From NCBI RefSeq assembly GCF_050286925.1, contig NZ_JBFWFX010000004.1:1-64000 (forward strand): a stretch of DNA of 64,000 nt, in the 5' to 3' direction. Numbering within the stretch: the first letter of the stretch is position 1; every line of letters begins with the position of its first letter. Below, in pieces: positions 8,192-16,392 of the stretch. Position numbers and translations under genes: made by a program. The notes beneath the pieces were generated by a model. That model was not told the origin of the DNA. It worked only from the letters and a program-made list of their open reading frames with translations, and did no database searches. Source of the DNA: Caloranaerobacter sp050286925. GTDB lineage: Bacteria > Bacillota > Clostridia > Tissierellales > Thermohalobacteraceae.

Positions 8192-9238
8192 ATGAACGGT
8201 AAAATGAAAGTTGTGTTAAAGGATAAACCTGGTGTTGGGGCAATACTTGCAGAAAAAGATATACCTAAAATAGGACCTAATGATGTTTTGGTTAAAGTTT
8301 TAGCAACTTCTATATGTGGTACTGATTATCATATTTATAGCTGGGATGAATGGTCACAAAAAAGGATTAAACCACCGAGAGTAATGGGACATGAATTTGC
8401 AGGTGAAGTTGTAGAGGTTGGTAGTAATGTAAAATCTGTAAAAGTTGGAGATATAGTTTCAGCTGAGACTCATATTGTGTGTGGAGTTTGCCCTCTTTGC
8501 ACAACAGGTAATGCACATATTTGTGTAAATACTAAAATATTAGGTGTTGATACTGATGGTACATTTGCAGAATATGTAGCAATACCTGAAAGTAATGCTT
8601 GGGTAAATGATAAAGATGTTCCTGTAGAATTACTATCAATACAAGAACCATTAGGCAATGCAGTACATACTGTATTAGCTGGTGAGATTGTTGGAAAGAG
8701 TATTGCAGTTGTAGGTTGTGGTCCAATAGGATTAATGGCAGTAGCTGTTGCAAAAGCTGCAAGTGCTTCAAAAGTGATAGCTATTGAAGTAAATGAATAC
8801 AGAATAGAATTAGCTAAGAAAATGGGAGCTGACGTTGTTGTAAATCCAATCAAGGAAAACGTTGTCGAGAGAGTATTAGAAGAGACTTCGGGATATGGAG
8901 TAGATGTTGTTGCAGAAATGTCTGGTAACGTTAAGGCAATACAACAGGCATTTAAATACATCAAGTTGGGTGGTAGAATGTCATTACTTGGAATTCCTGC
9001 TAAAAATGTTGAGCTTGATTTAGCAAATGATATTATATTCAAAGGAATAACAATACAAGGTATAGTTGGTAGAAGAATGTATGACACATGGCATCAAGTA
9101 AAAGGATTACTTGCTTCAGGCAATTTAAATCTTGAACCTATAATTACTCATAAATTGCCATTAGAAGAGTTTGAAAAGGGTATGGAGTTAATGAAGAGTG
9201 GTAATTGCGGAAAGGTAGTATTGTATCCTAATAAATAA
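8192..9238 (+). CDS. tdh: L-threonine 3-dehydrogenase
   Basis: This 348-residue zinc-dependent medium-chain dehydrogenase oxidises L-threonine to 2-amino-3-ketobutyrate with NAD. The catalytic zinc site is in SICGTDYHIY and GHEFAGEVVEVG, the structural zinc cysteines in CGVCPLCTTGNAHIC, and the nucleotide-binding glycines in VVGCGPIGLMA. The position 23 bases ahead of kbl identifies threonine dehydrogenase rather than another alcohol dehydrogenase. It starts with ATG after AGGGAGGT. Together with kbl it would yield glycine, the substrate of the glycine reductase at the end of this window. Confidence 0.93.
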   Translation: MNGKMKVVLKDKPGVGAILAEKDIPKIGPNDVLVKVLATSICGTDYHIYSWDEWSQKRIKPPRVMGHEFAGEVVEVGSNVKSVKVGDIVSAETHIVCGVCPLCTTGNAHICVNTKILGVDTDGTFAEYVAIPESNAWVNDKDVPVELLSIQEPLGNAVHTVLAGEIVGKSIAVVGCGPIGLMAVAVAKAASASKVIAIEVNEYRIELAKKMGADVVVNPIKENVVERVLEETSGYGVDVVAEMSGNVKAIQQAFKYIKLGGRMSLLGIPAKNVELDLANDIIFKGITIQGIVGRRMYDTWHQVKGLLASGNLNLEPIITHKLPLEEFEKGMELMKSGNCGKVVLYPNK

Positions 9239-9261
9239 TTTTTATTTGAGGAGGTAAAAAT

Positions 9262-10449
9262 ATGAGTAATGTGCATGAGTTAACATTCTTGAAAGAAAAA
9301 ATTCAAGAGCTAAAAGATCAAGGAGTTTATAGAAAATTACCGATATTAGAAGGACCAAATGAAGCAGAGGTAATACTTAATGGTAAAAGAGTTATAAATC
9401 TTTCTTCTAATAACTATTTAGGTTTTGCAAATCATCCAAGACTTAAGAAAGCTGCAATTGAAGCAGTTGAGAAATATGGTGTTGGAGCAGGAGCAGTAAG
9501 AACTATAATAGGTAATATGGATTTACATGAGGAGTTAGAGGAATTACTTGCTAAATTCAAAAGAGAAGAAGCAGCTATGGTATTCCAGTCTGGATTCAAT
9601 TGTAATGCAGGTACAATCCAAGCTATCACTGAAAAAGGCGACTTAATAGTATCTGATGAATTGAACCATGCAAGTATTATAGATGGTTGTAGATTAAGTA
9701 AGGCTGATAGAGTTGTATATAAACATTCAGATATGGATAGTCTAGAAAAAGTTTTAAAAGAAAACAGAGATAAATATAGAAATATTTTAATTATTACTGA
9801 TGGAGTATTCAGTATGGATGGAGATATAGCTAAACTTCCTGAAATAGTAGAACTTGCTGAAAAATATGGCGCTATGACTTATGTTGATGATGCTCATGGT
9901 TCAGGAGTTTTAGGTGAAAGTGGTAGAGGAACTGTTGACCATTTTGGATTACATGGTAGAGTAGATTTCAGTGTTGGTACATTATCAAAAGCTATTGGTG
10001 TTATTGGTGGTTATGTTGCAGGAAGCAAGACAATGCAAGAATGGTTAAATCATAGAGGAAGACCAATATTGTTCAGTACTTCTTTACCACCAGCAGCAGT
10101 AGGAGCTATAATTGAAGCTATTAAAATGCTTATGGAAACTACAGAATACACCGATAGATTATGGAAAAATGCAAGATACTTCAAAGAAAAACTTGGCCAA
10201 TTAGGATTTAATACAGGAAATAGCGAAACTCCAATAACTCCTGTAATAATTGGAGATGAAGCTAAAACAATGGAATTTAGTAGAAAGTTATTTGAAAATG
10301 GAGTTTTCGTATCAGGTATAGTATATCCAACTGTACCTAAAGGAACTGGTAGGGTAAGATGTATGGTAACTGCTGGACATACTGAAGAACAATTAGACAG
10401 AGCAGTTGCAGCGTTTGAAAAAGTTGGAAAGGAAATGAGATTACTCTAA
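9262..10449 (+). CDS. kbl: Glycine C-acetyltransferase (2-amino-3-ketobutyrate CoA ligase)
   Basis: This 395-residue PLP enzyme of the alpha-oxoamine synthase family splits 2-amino-3-ketobutyrate with CoA into glycine and acetyl-CoA. The motifs SSNNYLGFANHPRLK, the PLP-contacting DDAHGSGVLG, and the Schiff-base lysine in VGTLSKAIGVIGGYV are intact. It follows tdh closely and ends at a strong terminator, so tdh-kbl is a two-gene threonine-to-glycine operon. 8-Amino-7-oxononanoate synthase (BioF) is a close relative, but the tdh neighbour decides for Kbl. Confidence 0.93.
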   Translation: MSNVHELTFLKEKIQELKDQGVYRKLPILEGPNEAEVILNGKRVINLSSNNYLGFANHPRLKKAAIEAVEKYGVGAGAVRTIIGNMDLHEELEELLAKFKREEAAMVFQSGFNCNAGTIQAITEKGDLIVSDELNHASIIDGCRLSKADRVVYKHSDMDSLEKVLKENRDKYRNILIITDGVFSMDGDIAKLPEIVELAEKYGAMTYVDDAHGSGVLGESGRGTVDHFGLHGRVDFSVGTLSKAIGVIGGYVAGSKTMQEWLNHRGRPILFSTSLPPAAVGAIIEAIKMLMETTEYTDRLWKNARYFKEKLGQLGFNTGNSETPITPVIIGDEAKTMEFSRKLFENGVFVSGIVYPTVPKGTGRVRCMVTAGHTEEQLDRAVAAFEKVGKEMRLL

Positions 10450-10450
10450 T

Positions 10451-10480
10451 AAAAAGGTGCAAATTTTTTGCACCTTTTAT
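10451..10480 (+). terminator. Terminator of the tdh-kbl operon
   Basis: AAAAAGGTGCAAA (10451-10463) pairs with TTTTTTGCACCTTTT across a short loop and ends in a T-rich run. It begins right after the kbl stop codon. Confidence 0.85.
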
Positions 10481-10578
10481 GTATATTTTATTACAAAAAA
10501 AGAAACAAAGGAGGTTCTATTGTTTCCTAGTTTCCTGTATTGGAACTGTAAAACTAAAGATGATTTTGAGGTGGTTTT

Positions 10579-10860
10579 ATGATTGTAGGAACTTGCAAAA
10601 TAGATTTGTTTATATATGAAGCTAATTCATTGAAGGAAAAGAGACATGTAATAAAAAGTCTTATAGGCAAAATACAGTCTAGGTATAATGTTTCAATAGC
10701 TGAAATTGATTTAAATGACACTTGGAGAAAATCTGTTGTAGGATTTGCATGTGTTACAAATGATACTTCACATGCAAACAGTATAATTTCAAATGTAATA
10801 AATTTTATAGAAAATGATGGCAGGGTAGAGATTACAAATTATGATATTGAAATTTTGTAG
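10579..10860 (+). CDS. DUF503 (YlxP-like) family protein
   Basis: The protein has 93 residues. The start MIVGTCKIDLFIYEANSLKEKR matches the DUF503/YlxP family (typically MxVGxxxxxLxxPxxxSLKEKR), and the rest (SRYNVSIAEIDLNDTWRKSVVGFA) follows the family pattern. Members are small cytoplasmic proteins, often near ribosome-maturation genes such as rbfA. Here it stands between kbl and nth without that context. It starts with ATG after GAGGTGG. Confidence 0.85.
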   Translation: MIVGTCKIDLFIYEANSLKEKRHVIKSLIGKIQSRYNVSIAEIDLNDTWRKSVVGFACVTNDTSHANSIISNVINFIENDGRVEITNYDIEIL

Positions 10861-10923
10861 TATCTTTTGTAATGAGTTAAAGACCGAAGAAATACAAAAA
10901 AATGACGTAAGGAAGATTCGCGT

Positions 10924-11568
10924 ATGAAAAGAGGATTAACTAAGGGAGAAATAAAGGAAGTTTTAAAAATATTACAAGAGCTTTATCCAAATGCAAAATC
11001 TGAGTTAAACTACTCAAATGCATTTGAATTATTAATTGCTACTATATTGGCAGCTCAATGTACTGATAAAAGAGTTAATCAAGTTACAGAAGAACTATTT
11101 AAGAAATATAAAAGTCCAGAAGATTATATCAAACTGACTGAAGAAGAATTAGGTGAGATGATAAAAAGTTGTGGTTTTTATAGAAATAAAAGCAAGAATA
11201 TACTAAAAGCTTGTGAGATTTTGATAAAAGAGTATAATGGAGAGGTTCCAGATAGTAGAGAAGAGCTGGTGAAATTGCCGGGAGTTGGTAGAAAAACAGC
11301 TAATGTTGTATTAAGTAATGCATTTGGAAAAGATGCTATAGCAGTAGATACTCATGTTTTCAGAGTATCTAATAGGATTGGTTTAGCTTCAAGTGATAAT
11401 GTTTACGATACAGAAAGAGACTTAATGAGAAATATACCACGAAGGCTTTGGTCAGATGCTCATCATTGGCTCATATATCATGGAAGAAGAGTATGTAAAG
11501 CAAGAAAACCAAAATGCGAGATTTGTCCATTAACACGATATTGCCTTTATTATAAAAAAATTAATTAA
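10924..11568 (+). CDS. nth: Endonuclease III
   Basis: This 214-residue base-excision repair enzyme (glycosylase and AP lyase for oxidised pyrimidines) shows the helix-hairpin-helix LVKLPGVGRKTANVVLSNAF with its catalytic lysine. The catalytic aspartate lies in AVDTHVFRVSNRIGL. The C-terminal [4Fe-4S] cysteines are in CKARKPKCEICPLTRYC. Length and order are normal. It is probably a single-gene unit ending at the hairpin at 11585. Confidence 0.95.
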   Translation: MKRGLTKGEIKEVLKILQELYPNAKSELNYSNAFELLIATILAAQCTDKRVNQVTEELFKKYKSPEDYIKLTEEELGEMIKSCGFYRNKSKNILKACEILIKEYNGEVPDSREELVKLPGVGRKTANVVLSNAFGKDAIAVDTHVFRVSNRIGLASSDNVYDTERDLMRNIPRRLWSDAHHWLIYHGRRVCKARKPKCEICPLTRYCLYYKKIN

Positions 11569-11584
11569 AATATTTTATATGTTT

Positions 11585-11637
11585 GAGGCATAGAGAATAA
11601 CTAGGTTTTGTAAGTGTTCTCAATGCCTCTTATTTCA
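11585..11637 (+). terminator. Probable terminator after nth
   Basis: GAGGCATAGAGAA (11585-11597) pairs imperfectly with TTCTCAATGCCTC across a loop of about 20 bases, followed by TTATTTCATTTTTG. The loop is long for a classical terminator. Confidence 0.5.
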
Positions 11638-11977
11638 TTTTTGTTGTTTTTTAAATTAATCAAAAATTAAATTAAATTTTTGGAGGAATTTGTTAATAAA
11701 TGGAGAAATTTATTAGATATTGTTAAGTCAAAATCACTGTATTAAACAGATAGTTTACTTAAGAATTGAAAGGAGATGGGGGCATGGAGGATAAATAATC
11801 GTATAAATACATACATTAAGTAAATATTTACGAACCTATATCCGTAAATCCTACTATATTATACTAAAAAGCGAACTAAAGTTCGCGAATACTAGAGTTA
11901 TGTGCAATTTTTTGATTGTTTAGAGCAGGGGTCTTGGGTCTTACTACTAAAAATACAGAAATATTCAGATTTATCAG
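11638..11977. other. Non-coding stretch before the cassette-like genes
   Basis: About 340 AT-rich bases hold no gene I can support. A good ribosome site (AAAGGAG, about 11769-11775) leads to an ATG that opens only a four-codon frame (MEDK), perhaps the stump of a lost gene. A short hairpin GCGAAC-TAAA-GTTCGC lies at 11871-11886. I looked for an attC-like site or attI ahead of the first cassette-like gene and found none that is convincing. Confidence 0.4.
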
Positions 11978-11989
11978 GTGGAGGTTGTC

Positions 11990-12732
11990 ATGAAAAACAA
12001 AATAAAATTAGGAGTATTTAGTTGGTTTGGATATGATCTACCCCTAGTAGATTGTATTAATATGATAAAGAATATAGGATTTGATTCTACAATGTTATGG
12101 TGGGAAGAAGAATTATTTTCAAAAGATGGAGAAGAGCAATTAAATAAAATTAGAAATATAGATATTAATATTGAAAATCTTCATGTGCCGTATTATGAGT
12201 GTAATTTACTTTGGAGTAATGACAAGATTGAACGTAAAGATATTGTTGATAAACATTTAAGATGGATTCGTGGTTGTAATAAATATAAAATTCCAATGAT
12301 AGTAATGCATTTAACGAGAGGGTATGACTTAAAAAGTGTTAATGAGTATGGATTATATAGTCTAGAAAAAATTGTTTCAGAGGCAGAAAAATATAAAGTA
12401 AAAATTGCAATAGAAAATACAAGAAAAGATGAATTTGTTGAGGAGATATTAGAAAGTATAAATTCACCGTATTTGGGCTTGTGTTATGATTCATCTCATG
12501 CAAATTTATGGAGTAAAAATAATTCCTATTTATTAGACAAGTATAAGGATAGAGTCATAGCTTTACATATATCTGATAATAATGGAAAAAAAGATAATCA
12601 TTGGTTACCTTGTGGAAAGGAATAATAAATTGGGAAACTATTATGGAAAAGTTAAAAGAAATAAATTATGAAGGATATATGTCACTAGAAGTTTTTCCAG
12701 GAGAAGATAAAGTTTATAAATCGCCGGAGTAG
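11990..12732 (+). pseudogene. Sugar phosphate isomerase/epimerase-like gene with a -1 frameshift
   Basis: The intact part reads as a TIM-barrel protein of the xylose isomerase-like (AP endonuclease family 2) superfamily. It shows GVFSWFGYDLPL at the start, NLHVPYYECN and MIVMHLTRG in the middle, then IAIENTR, GLCYDSSHA and VIALHISDN, which carry the usual metal-binding Glu, Asp and His residues. It stops at 12623 after HWLPCGKE. The next frame continues the expected ending (INWETIMEKLKEINYEGYMS, then LEVFPGE) to TAG 12730-12732. One extra G near 12618 would restore GKGIINWET. The ATG at 11990 follows GGTGGAGGT. It may be a true mutation or a sequencing error. An attC-like site follows nine bases after the stop. 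Confidence 0.75.
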
Positions 12733-12740
12733 AAAACAGC

Positions 12741-12809
12741 ACATAACATACGCTTCACGATATCCTACTAAAAGAGTGCAGGACATCGTGAGGCGTAAGG
12801 ACGTTAGAT
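12741..12809 (+). repeat. attC-like site 1 (integron cassette recombination site)
   Basis: This 69-base imperfect palindrome has the order expected for attC. The left core ACATAAC (12741-12747, degenerate) is followed by a 2-base spacer and the left arm ACGCTTCACGATATCCT (12750-12766). After a 13-base loop come the right arm AGGACATCGTGAGGCGT (12780-12796), a 6-base spacer, and the right core GTTAGAT (12803-12809), which fits GTTRRRY. The arms pair over 17 bp with two wobble-type differences. Spacing and core match the second site at 13566-13632, though the arms differ in sequence, as is normal between cassettes. Confidence 0.6.
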
Positions 12810-12837
12810 GTCATAAAGCAAAAGGGGGAATGACCGT

Positions 12838-13554
12838 ATGAATTTTATTAAACAAACATTAATTATGATTACTATCATTTTTATAGTACTTTTATATTGT
12901 AAATTAATAAAATTTAATGACAATAAAACAAAAATAAATTATAAAAAGAATTATTTTATTATATTTTCAATAGTTATATTTATGTATATGGTACTTTCAA
13001 CAATATATTTGATAATAATAAAGAACTATTTTAGTGAAGTATATAAAAATAATAAAATTGTGTTTATGTTATTTGCACAGCTATTAATTTTATTACCTAT
13101 GTTAATTAATATATTCTATAACGGAGAAAGAATAAATACTATCGGAATAACATCAGAAAATTTTTTGAAATCATTAATTCTAGGTGTTTTGTTGATTGCA
13201 GTATATTATTTAATGAAATTAAAACTATATGGAAATAAAGAAATAAACATTACGATTTATAATTTAATGTATTTTTTAATTGTAGGAATTGGAGAAGAAA
13301 TCTTATGGAGAGGATATGCACAAAATAGATTAATTTATAAATTTGGGAAATTACGAGGACTACTCTTAACAGCTTTAATATTTTCAGTTATACATATACC
13401 CCAAAGAATAATAGTACTTGGTTTAGATTTAAAAGGAGTAATAATGAGTATATTTTTTATTATGCCGATTAGTATTACTTTGGGATATATAGCATATAAA
13501 ACTAAGGACATAATAACCAGCTCAATATTACATACTATTGCAAATCTTATTTAA
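12838..13554 (+). CDS. CPBP family intramembrane glutamic endopeptidase
   Basis: This 238-residue membrane protein has about seven hydrophobic segments. The CPBP (CAAX protease/bacteriocin-processing, ABI) motifs are present: GIGEEILWRGYAQNRL with the two catalytic glutamates and the Arg, then FSVIHIP, and a C-terminal SSILHTIANL. Members cleave inside membranes and serve in prenyl-protein processing, bacteriocin self-immunity or regulation; the role here is unknown. The ATG at 12838 lies nine bases after AAAGGGGG. It begins 28 bases after one attC-like core and ends 11 bases before the next, exactly the layout of a gene cassette. Confidence 0.85.
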   Translation: MNFIKQTLIMITIIFIVLLYCKLIKFNDNKTKINYKKNYFIIFSIVIFMYMVLSTIYLIIIKNYFSEVYKNNKIVFMLFAQLLILLPMLINIFYNGERINTIGITSENFLKSLILGVLLIAVYYLMKLKLYGNKEINITIYNLMYFLIVGIGEEILWRGYAQNRLIYKFGKLRGLLLTALIFSVIHIPQRIIVLGLDLKGVIMSIFFIMPISITLGYIAYKTKDIITSSILHTIANLI

Positions 13555-13565
13555 GCATTTACAAC

Positions 13566-13632
13566 ATCTAACATAGCATTATAGATATGCTATAAGATAC
13601 ATAGCGCATCTATAATGCTCAAAACGTTAGAC
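13566..13632 (+). repeat. attC-like site 2 (integron cassette recombination site)
   Basis: This 67-base palindrome starts with ATCTAAC (13566-13572, fits RYYYAAC) and ends with GTTAGAC (13626-13632, fits GTTRRRY). Inside, AGCATTATAGATATGC (13575-13590) pairs with GCATCTATAATGCT (13606-13619), leaving AT extrahelical on one side, as attC sites do. Spacers of 2 and 6 bases between cores and arms match site 1. The right end, GCTCAAAACGTTAGACGC, resembles the classical CTCAAGCGTTAGATGC end of known attC sites. It lies 11 bases after the CPBP stop. Confidence 0.7.
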
Positions 13633-14548
13633 GCTTAAAGAAAAATAGTTTAGCTAATAAGTAAATTGGGTTGCCGTCGAAGATAAATGTTAAATCTTTT
13701 GGTATTTCTTTAAAACAGTCTATTACTTGTTTTACTGCCGTACAGGCAGCTAAAGTATCACGTTTTTTAGATACTAAACTTGATATTAATATTTTCTTTA
13801 CTGGATTTAGTATAAAAAATATATATCTCCATTTACCTTTGATTTTTATGTATGTTTCATCACCACATAATTTTGATGATAAATCTTTAATGTGATCTTT
13901 AGTAAAGCCAGATAAACAATAGGCGGCAGCCTGAGCATAATTTAATACTGTTTGATGTGATACTTTAATGTTAAATACTTCATCCATTATTTTAGATACA
14001 GTTCTAGACGATAGACCAAAGTTCACATAAAAAGTCATAATTAGCCCTACAATATTTAAAGGATTATGGGCTTTAGTTAAATCAATTTTAGGTCTATTAG
14101 GAGTATTAGGATTAAGAGAATCTAAAGAAAACTTAAATTCTCTATAGATATATCTGAGTTTGGATTTATCAGGATTACTTTTATATATTTCTTTTTCTTC
14201 TTTAGTTAACGAGTTTAATTTGTTTTGATAATATTTACAATTATCATTCTTACATTTGTAAATTACAAAAGAATTTCTATCTTTAGTTTTTTCTAAAGTA
14301 TGACCACAGTAAGGACATTTGTTTATAGTTTTCTTATTCGATTTAGAACCTAATATGAAAGTATTTTTACAAACTTTACACAAGCATTGACCTTTCGAGC
14401 CATTATTGGCATAGATATACTCTTCAGGAGCACCACAATAAGGGCATTTAGTATCTTTAAGGTAATTAATTTTCTTTCTGCGATTGATAGGTTTAGGAGG
14501 TTTGCCATGTTGTAATTCATATAAAGTATATCCAGAGGGGGGAGACAA
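13619..14548 (-). pseudogene. Truncated IS6-like DDE transposase with zinc-ribbon N-terminus
   Basis: The 309-residue frame starts at a TTG (14546-14548). Two zinc-ribbon motifs (CPYCGAPEEY...CLCKVC and CPYCGHTLEK) come first. A transposase core follows, with SHQTVLNYAQAA, the first catalytic Asp in LCGDETYIKIKGKWRYIF and the second in FIFDGNPIYLLAKLFF. The frame then runs into the attC-like site and stops, so the last catalytic Glu and the C-terminal third are missing. The remnant is therefore inactive. The outer end of the element is at about 14617. The IS6-like assignment rests on the DETYIKIKGKW motif and terminal sequence. Confidence 0.75.
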
Positions 14549-14617
14549 CCAAACCTATATAATCATTAAAATTTCAATGTTTGGGTGTCAAATTTGCTCT
14601 AAACTTTTGACAATACC
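13633..14617 (-). mobile_element. Partial IS6-like insertion sequence
   Basis: Only the 5' end remains: the transposase fragment and its outer terminus, which reads on the minus strand GGTATTGTCAAAAGTTTA (14600-14617), similar in layout to the IS6-family end GGTTCTGTTGCAAAGTTT. The other end is replaced by the attC-like site at 13566-13632. No matching second terminal repeat was found to the left. Confidence 0.55.
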
Positions 14618-14749
14618 TCTATTCAAAGAGGGGAGATAGTATGCTAAAGCTAAATGATGATAATTAAATTAACTTTGATAAGATAAATAAAGCTTATAGA
14701 TATATAAGTATATAAGATAAAATATTGTTCAAGGAAGGAGAAGAAATAT

Positions 14750-15421
14750 ATGGAGAGTATTGTCTTAAGTGAAGCACGAAAATTCCTTGTTACATATTTG
14801 AGAGAAAAAGGATGCACAAATGAAACTAATTATCCTTGGAGAAAAGGGTGGGAGTTTGTTGTATACCATTCATTTCGAGTTGAATCATATGTAATGAAAA
14901 TTCTTAAAGGTGAAAAACAAAAAATAAGTGGTAAGGAAATCGAGTTATTGCGAACTGCTGCTGTTCTTCATGATATCGGTAGATTTGATGATAGGCAGCA
15001 ACATGCCAAAGTTGGAGCAGAAATAGTTAAATGTTGGTTAGATGAGAATTATAAAGTATCTTCTCAGATAAAAGATATTGAAAAACTTCTTTATATGATT
15101 GAAACTCATTCAGATAAAGACAAGTATGAAGATGATTTTTGCTGTAAAGTGTTAAAAGATGCGGATATATTAGACGAAATTGGTGTGCTTTCGATATTTA
15201 TGGCTGCTAATCGAGTTGATAATAATTCTCCATTCTTTTTTGACCAGCTATTAGATAGAGTAAGAAATTTTGAAATTGATTTTTGTAATAGAAAAATGCT
15301 TAAATTAAAAACATCAACAGCAAAAGAAATTTTAAAAAAGAAGAAAGATTTTATTATTTCATTTACGAATCAGTTAGAAGATGAATTAGATGGAAGGGAT
15401 ATTGTTTTAAGGTTTATATAA
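14750..15421 (+). CDS. HD-domain phosphohydrolase-like protein
   Basis: The protein has 223 residues. The metal-binding HD motif is in AAVLHDIGRFDD, preceded by an upstream His (VVYHSFRVESYV) and followed by HAKVGAEIV, a later ETHSDKD and the final KDADILDEIG aspartate. This is the usual HD fold used in metal-dependent phosphohydrolases. Substrate and role are unknown. It has an ATG start after GGAAGGAG, with a GNAT gene 60 bases downstream on the same strand. Confidence 0.85.
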   Translation: MESIVLSEARKFLVTYLREKGCTNETNYPWRKGWEFVVYHSFRVESYVMKILKGEKQKISGKEIELLRTAAVLHDIGRFDDRQQHAKVGAEIVKCWLDENYKVSSQIKDIEKLLYMIETHSDKDKYEDDFCCKVLKDADILDEIGVLSIFMAANRVDNNSPFFFDQLLDRVRNFEIDFCNRKMLKLKTSTAKEILKKKKDFIISFTNQLEDELDGRDIVLRFI

Positions 15422-15481
15422 AAATGAATAGAAATAATATAAATTTATCAAAACAAAAATTTAAAAATATGGAGGTAAAAA

Positions 15482-15958
15482 ATGAAAAAAATTGAGTATA
15501 TATCTGGCAATGAAGATTTATTAGATAGTATTGGATTTCTATGGGAGAAGTTAAATAAGCATCATGAGAATAGTTCAAAATACTTCTCGGAAAAATTTTC
15601 AAAATTTACATTTGAAGTTAGAAAAAAAGGACTAATAGATAAAGCTAAAAAAGGATTTATGAAAGTTGAGATTGCAAGAGATGTAGAGAAAAATGTAAAT
15701 ATTGGTTATTGCATTAGTACGATAAATGATAGAAACATAGGGGAAATTGAATCATTATATATTGAACCAGACTATAGAAAACTTGGAATTGGTAATGAGT
15801 TTATGAGAAATGCACTAGATTGGATGGACTTAAATAATGTGAAATCAATATGTATAGGAGTAAGTGTTGGAAATGAAGAAGTTTTATCATTTTATAAAAA
15901 ATATGGATTTTTCCCTAAAACTATTATACTTGAACAAGTAAATAATAAATATAAATAG
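15482..15958 (+). CDS. GNAT family N-acetyltransferase
   Basis: The protein has 158 residues. The acetyl-CoA-binding motif A is seen as IESLYIEPDYRKLGIGNEFM, followed by the C-terminal VSVGNEEVLSFYKKYGFFP, both typical of GNAT enzymes. The substrate cannot be read from the sequence. The N-terminal part (FLWEKLNKHHENSS) resembles a common clostridial GNAT subgroup. It has ATG after GGAGGT and may be co-transcribed with the HD gene and the SdpI-like gene. Confidence 0.88.
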   Translation: MKKIEYISGNEDLLDSIGFLWEKLNKHHENSSKYFSEKFSKFTFEVRKKGLIDKAKKGFMKVEIARDVEKNVNIGYCISTINDRNIGEIESLYIEPDYRKLGIGNEFMRNALDWMDLNNVKSICIGVSVGNEEVLSFYKKYGFFPKTIILEQVNNKYK

Positions 15959-15983
15959 TTTTTAATATAGTGAGGTGGTTAAA

Positions 15984-16331
15984 ATGACTCTGTTTTTTAA
16001 TATTATTACAGGGGTTTCAATGGTTATCGTAGGTATAATACTTAAAATTTTTCCACCTAAAAAAATCAATTTTATATCTGGATATAGAACATATTTATCT
16101 ATGAAGAATAAAGAAACTTGGGAAGAAGGAAATAGATATAGTGCAAAAATGCTAATAGTTTTGGGAGTTATTTCTACTATAATTAGTTTTGTTATTTATA
16201 AAACTGTAAATCCTAAAATTAGTGCAATAATTTCAACTATTGTCAGTCTCGTTTTAATTATATTAGCAATTCCGCTTACAGAGCTTCATTTAAAAAAATT
16301 ATTTAATAAAGATGGAAATAGGAAAGTATGA
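15984..16331 (+). CDS. SdpI family membrane protein
   Basis: This protein of 115 residues has three hydrophobic segments. The stretch INFISGYRTYLSMKNKETWEEGNRY is split here as the family hallmark GYRTYLSMKNKETW, found in SdpI/DUF4306-type proteins. SdpI itself gives immunity to the SdpC killing toxin in Bacillus; most relatives are uncharacterised. I chose ATG 15984 because GAGGTGG (15972-15978) precedes it at the right distance; an upstream in-frame GTG at 15975 overlaps that site. Confidence 0.75.
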   Translation: MTLFFNIITGVSMVIVGIILKIFPPKKINFISGYRTYLSMKNKETWEEGNRYSAKMLIVLGVISTIISFVIYKTVNPKISAIISTIVSLVLIILAIPLTELHLKKLFNKDGNRKV

Positions 16332-16392
16332 ATTTTGTATCATATTATAATAAGCCATACTTTAATTTACCTGAAAAGTCAGGAGTAGGGGG

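Noticed and set aside
8470..9087. 205-codon minus-strand ORF inside tdh
   Set aside because: It is the antisense shadow of a conserved gene; the long frame results from AT-rich codon use.
11690..11760. GTTAAGT near 11721 as the right core of a third attC site
   Set aside because: It fits GTTRRRY by letter, but no matching left core or complementary arms lie upstream within 150 bases.
11891..11940. GTTTAGAGCA shared with the IS6-like terminus as a second IS end
   Set aside because: Only ten bases match and the flanking bases diverge, so it cannot be told from chance.
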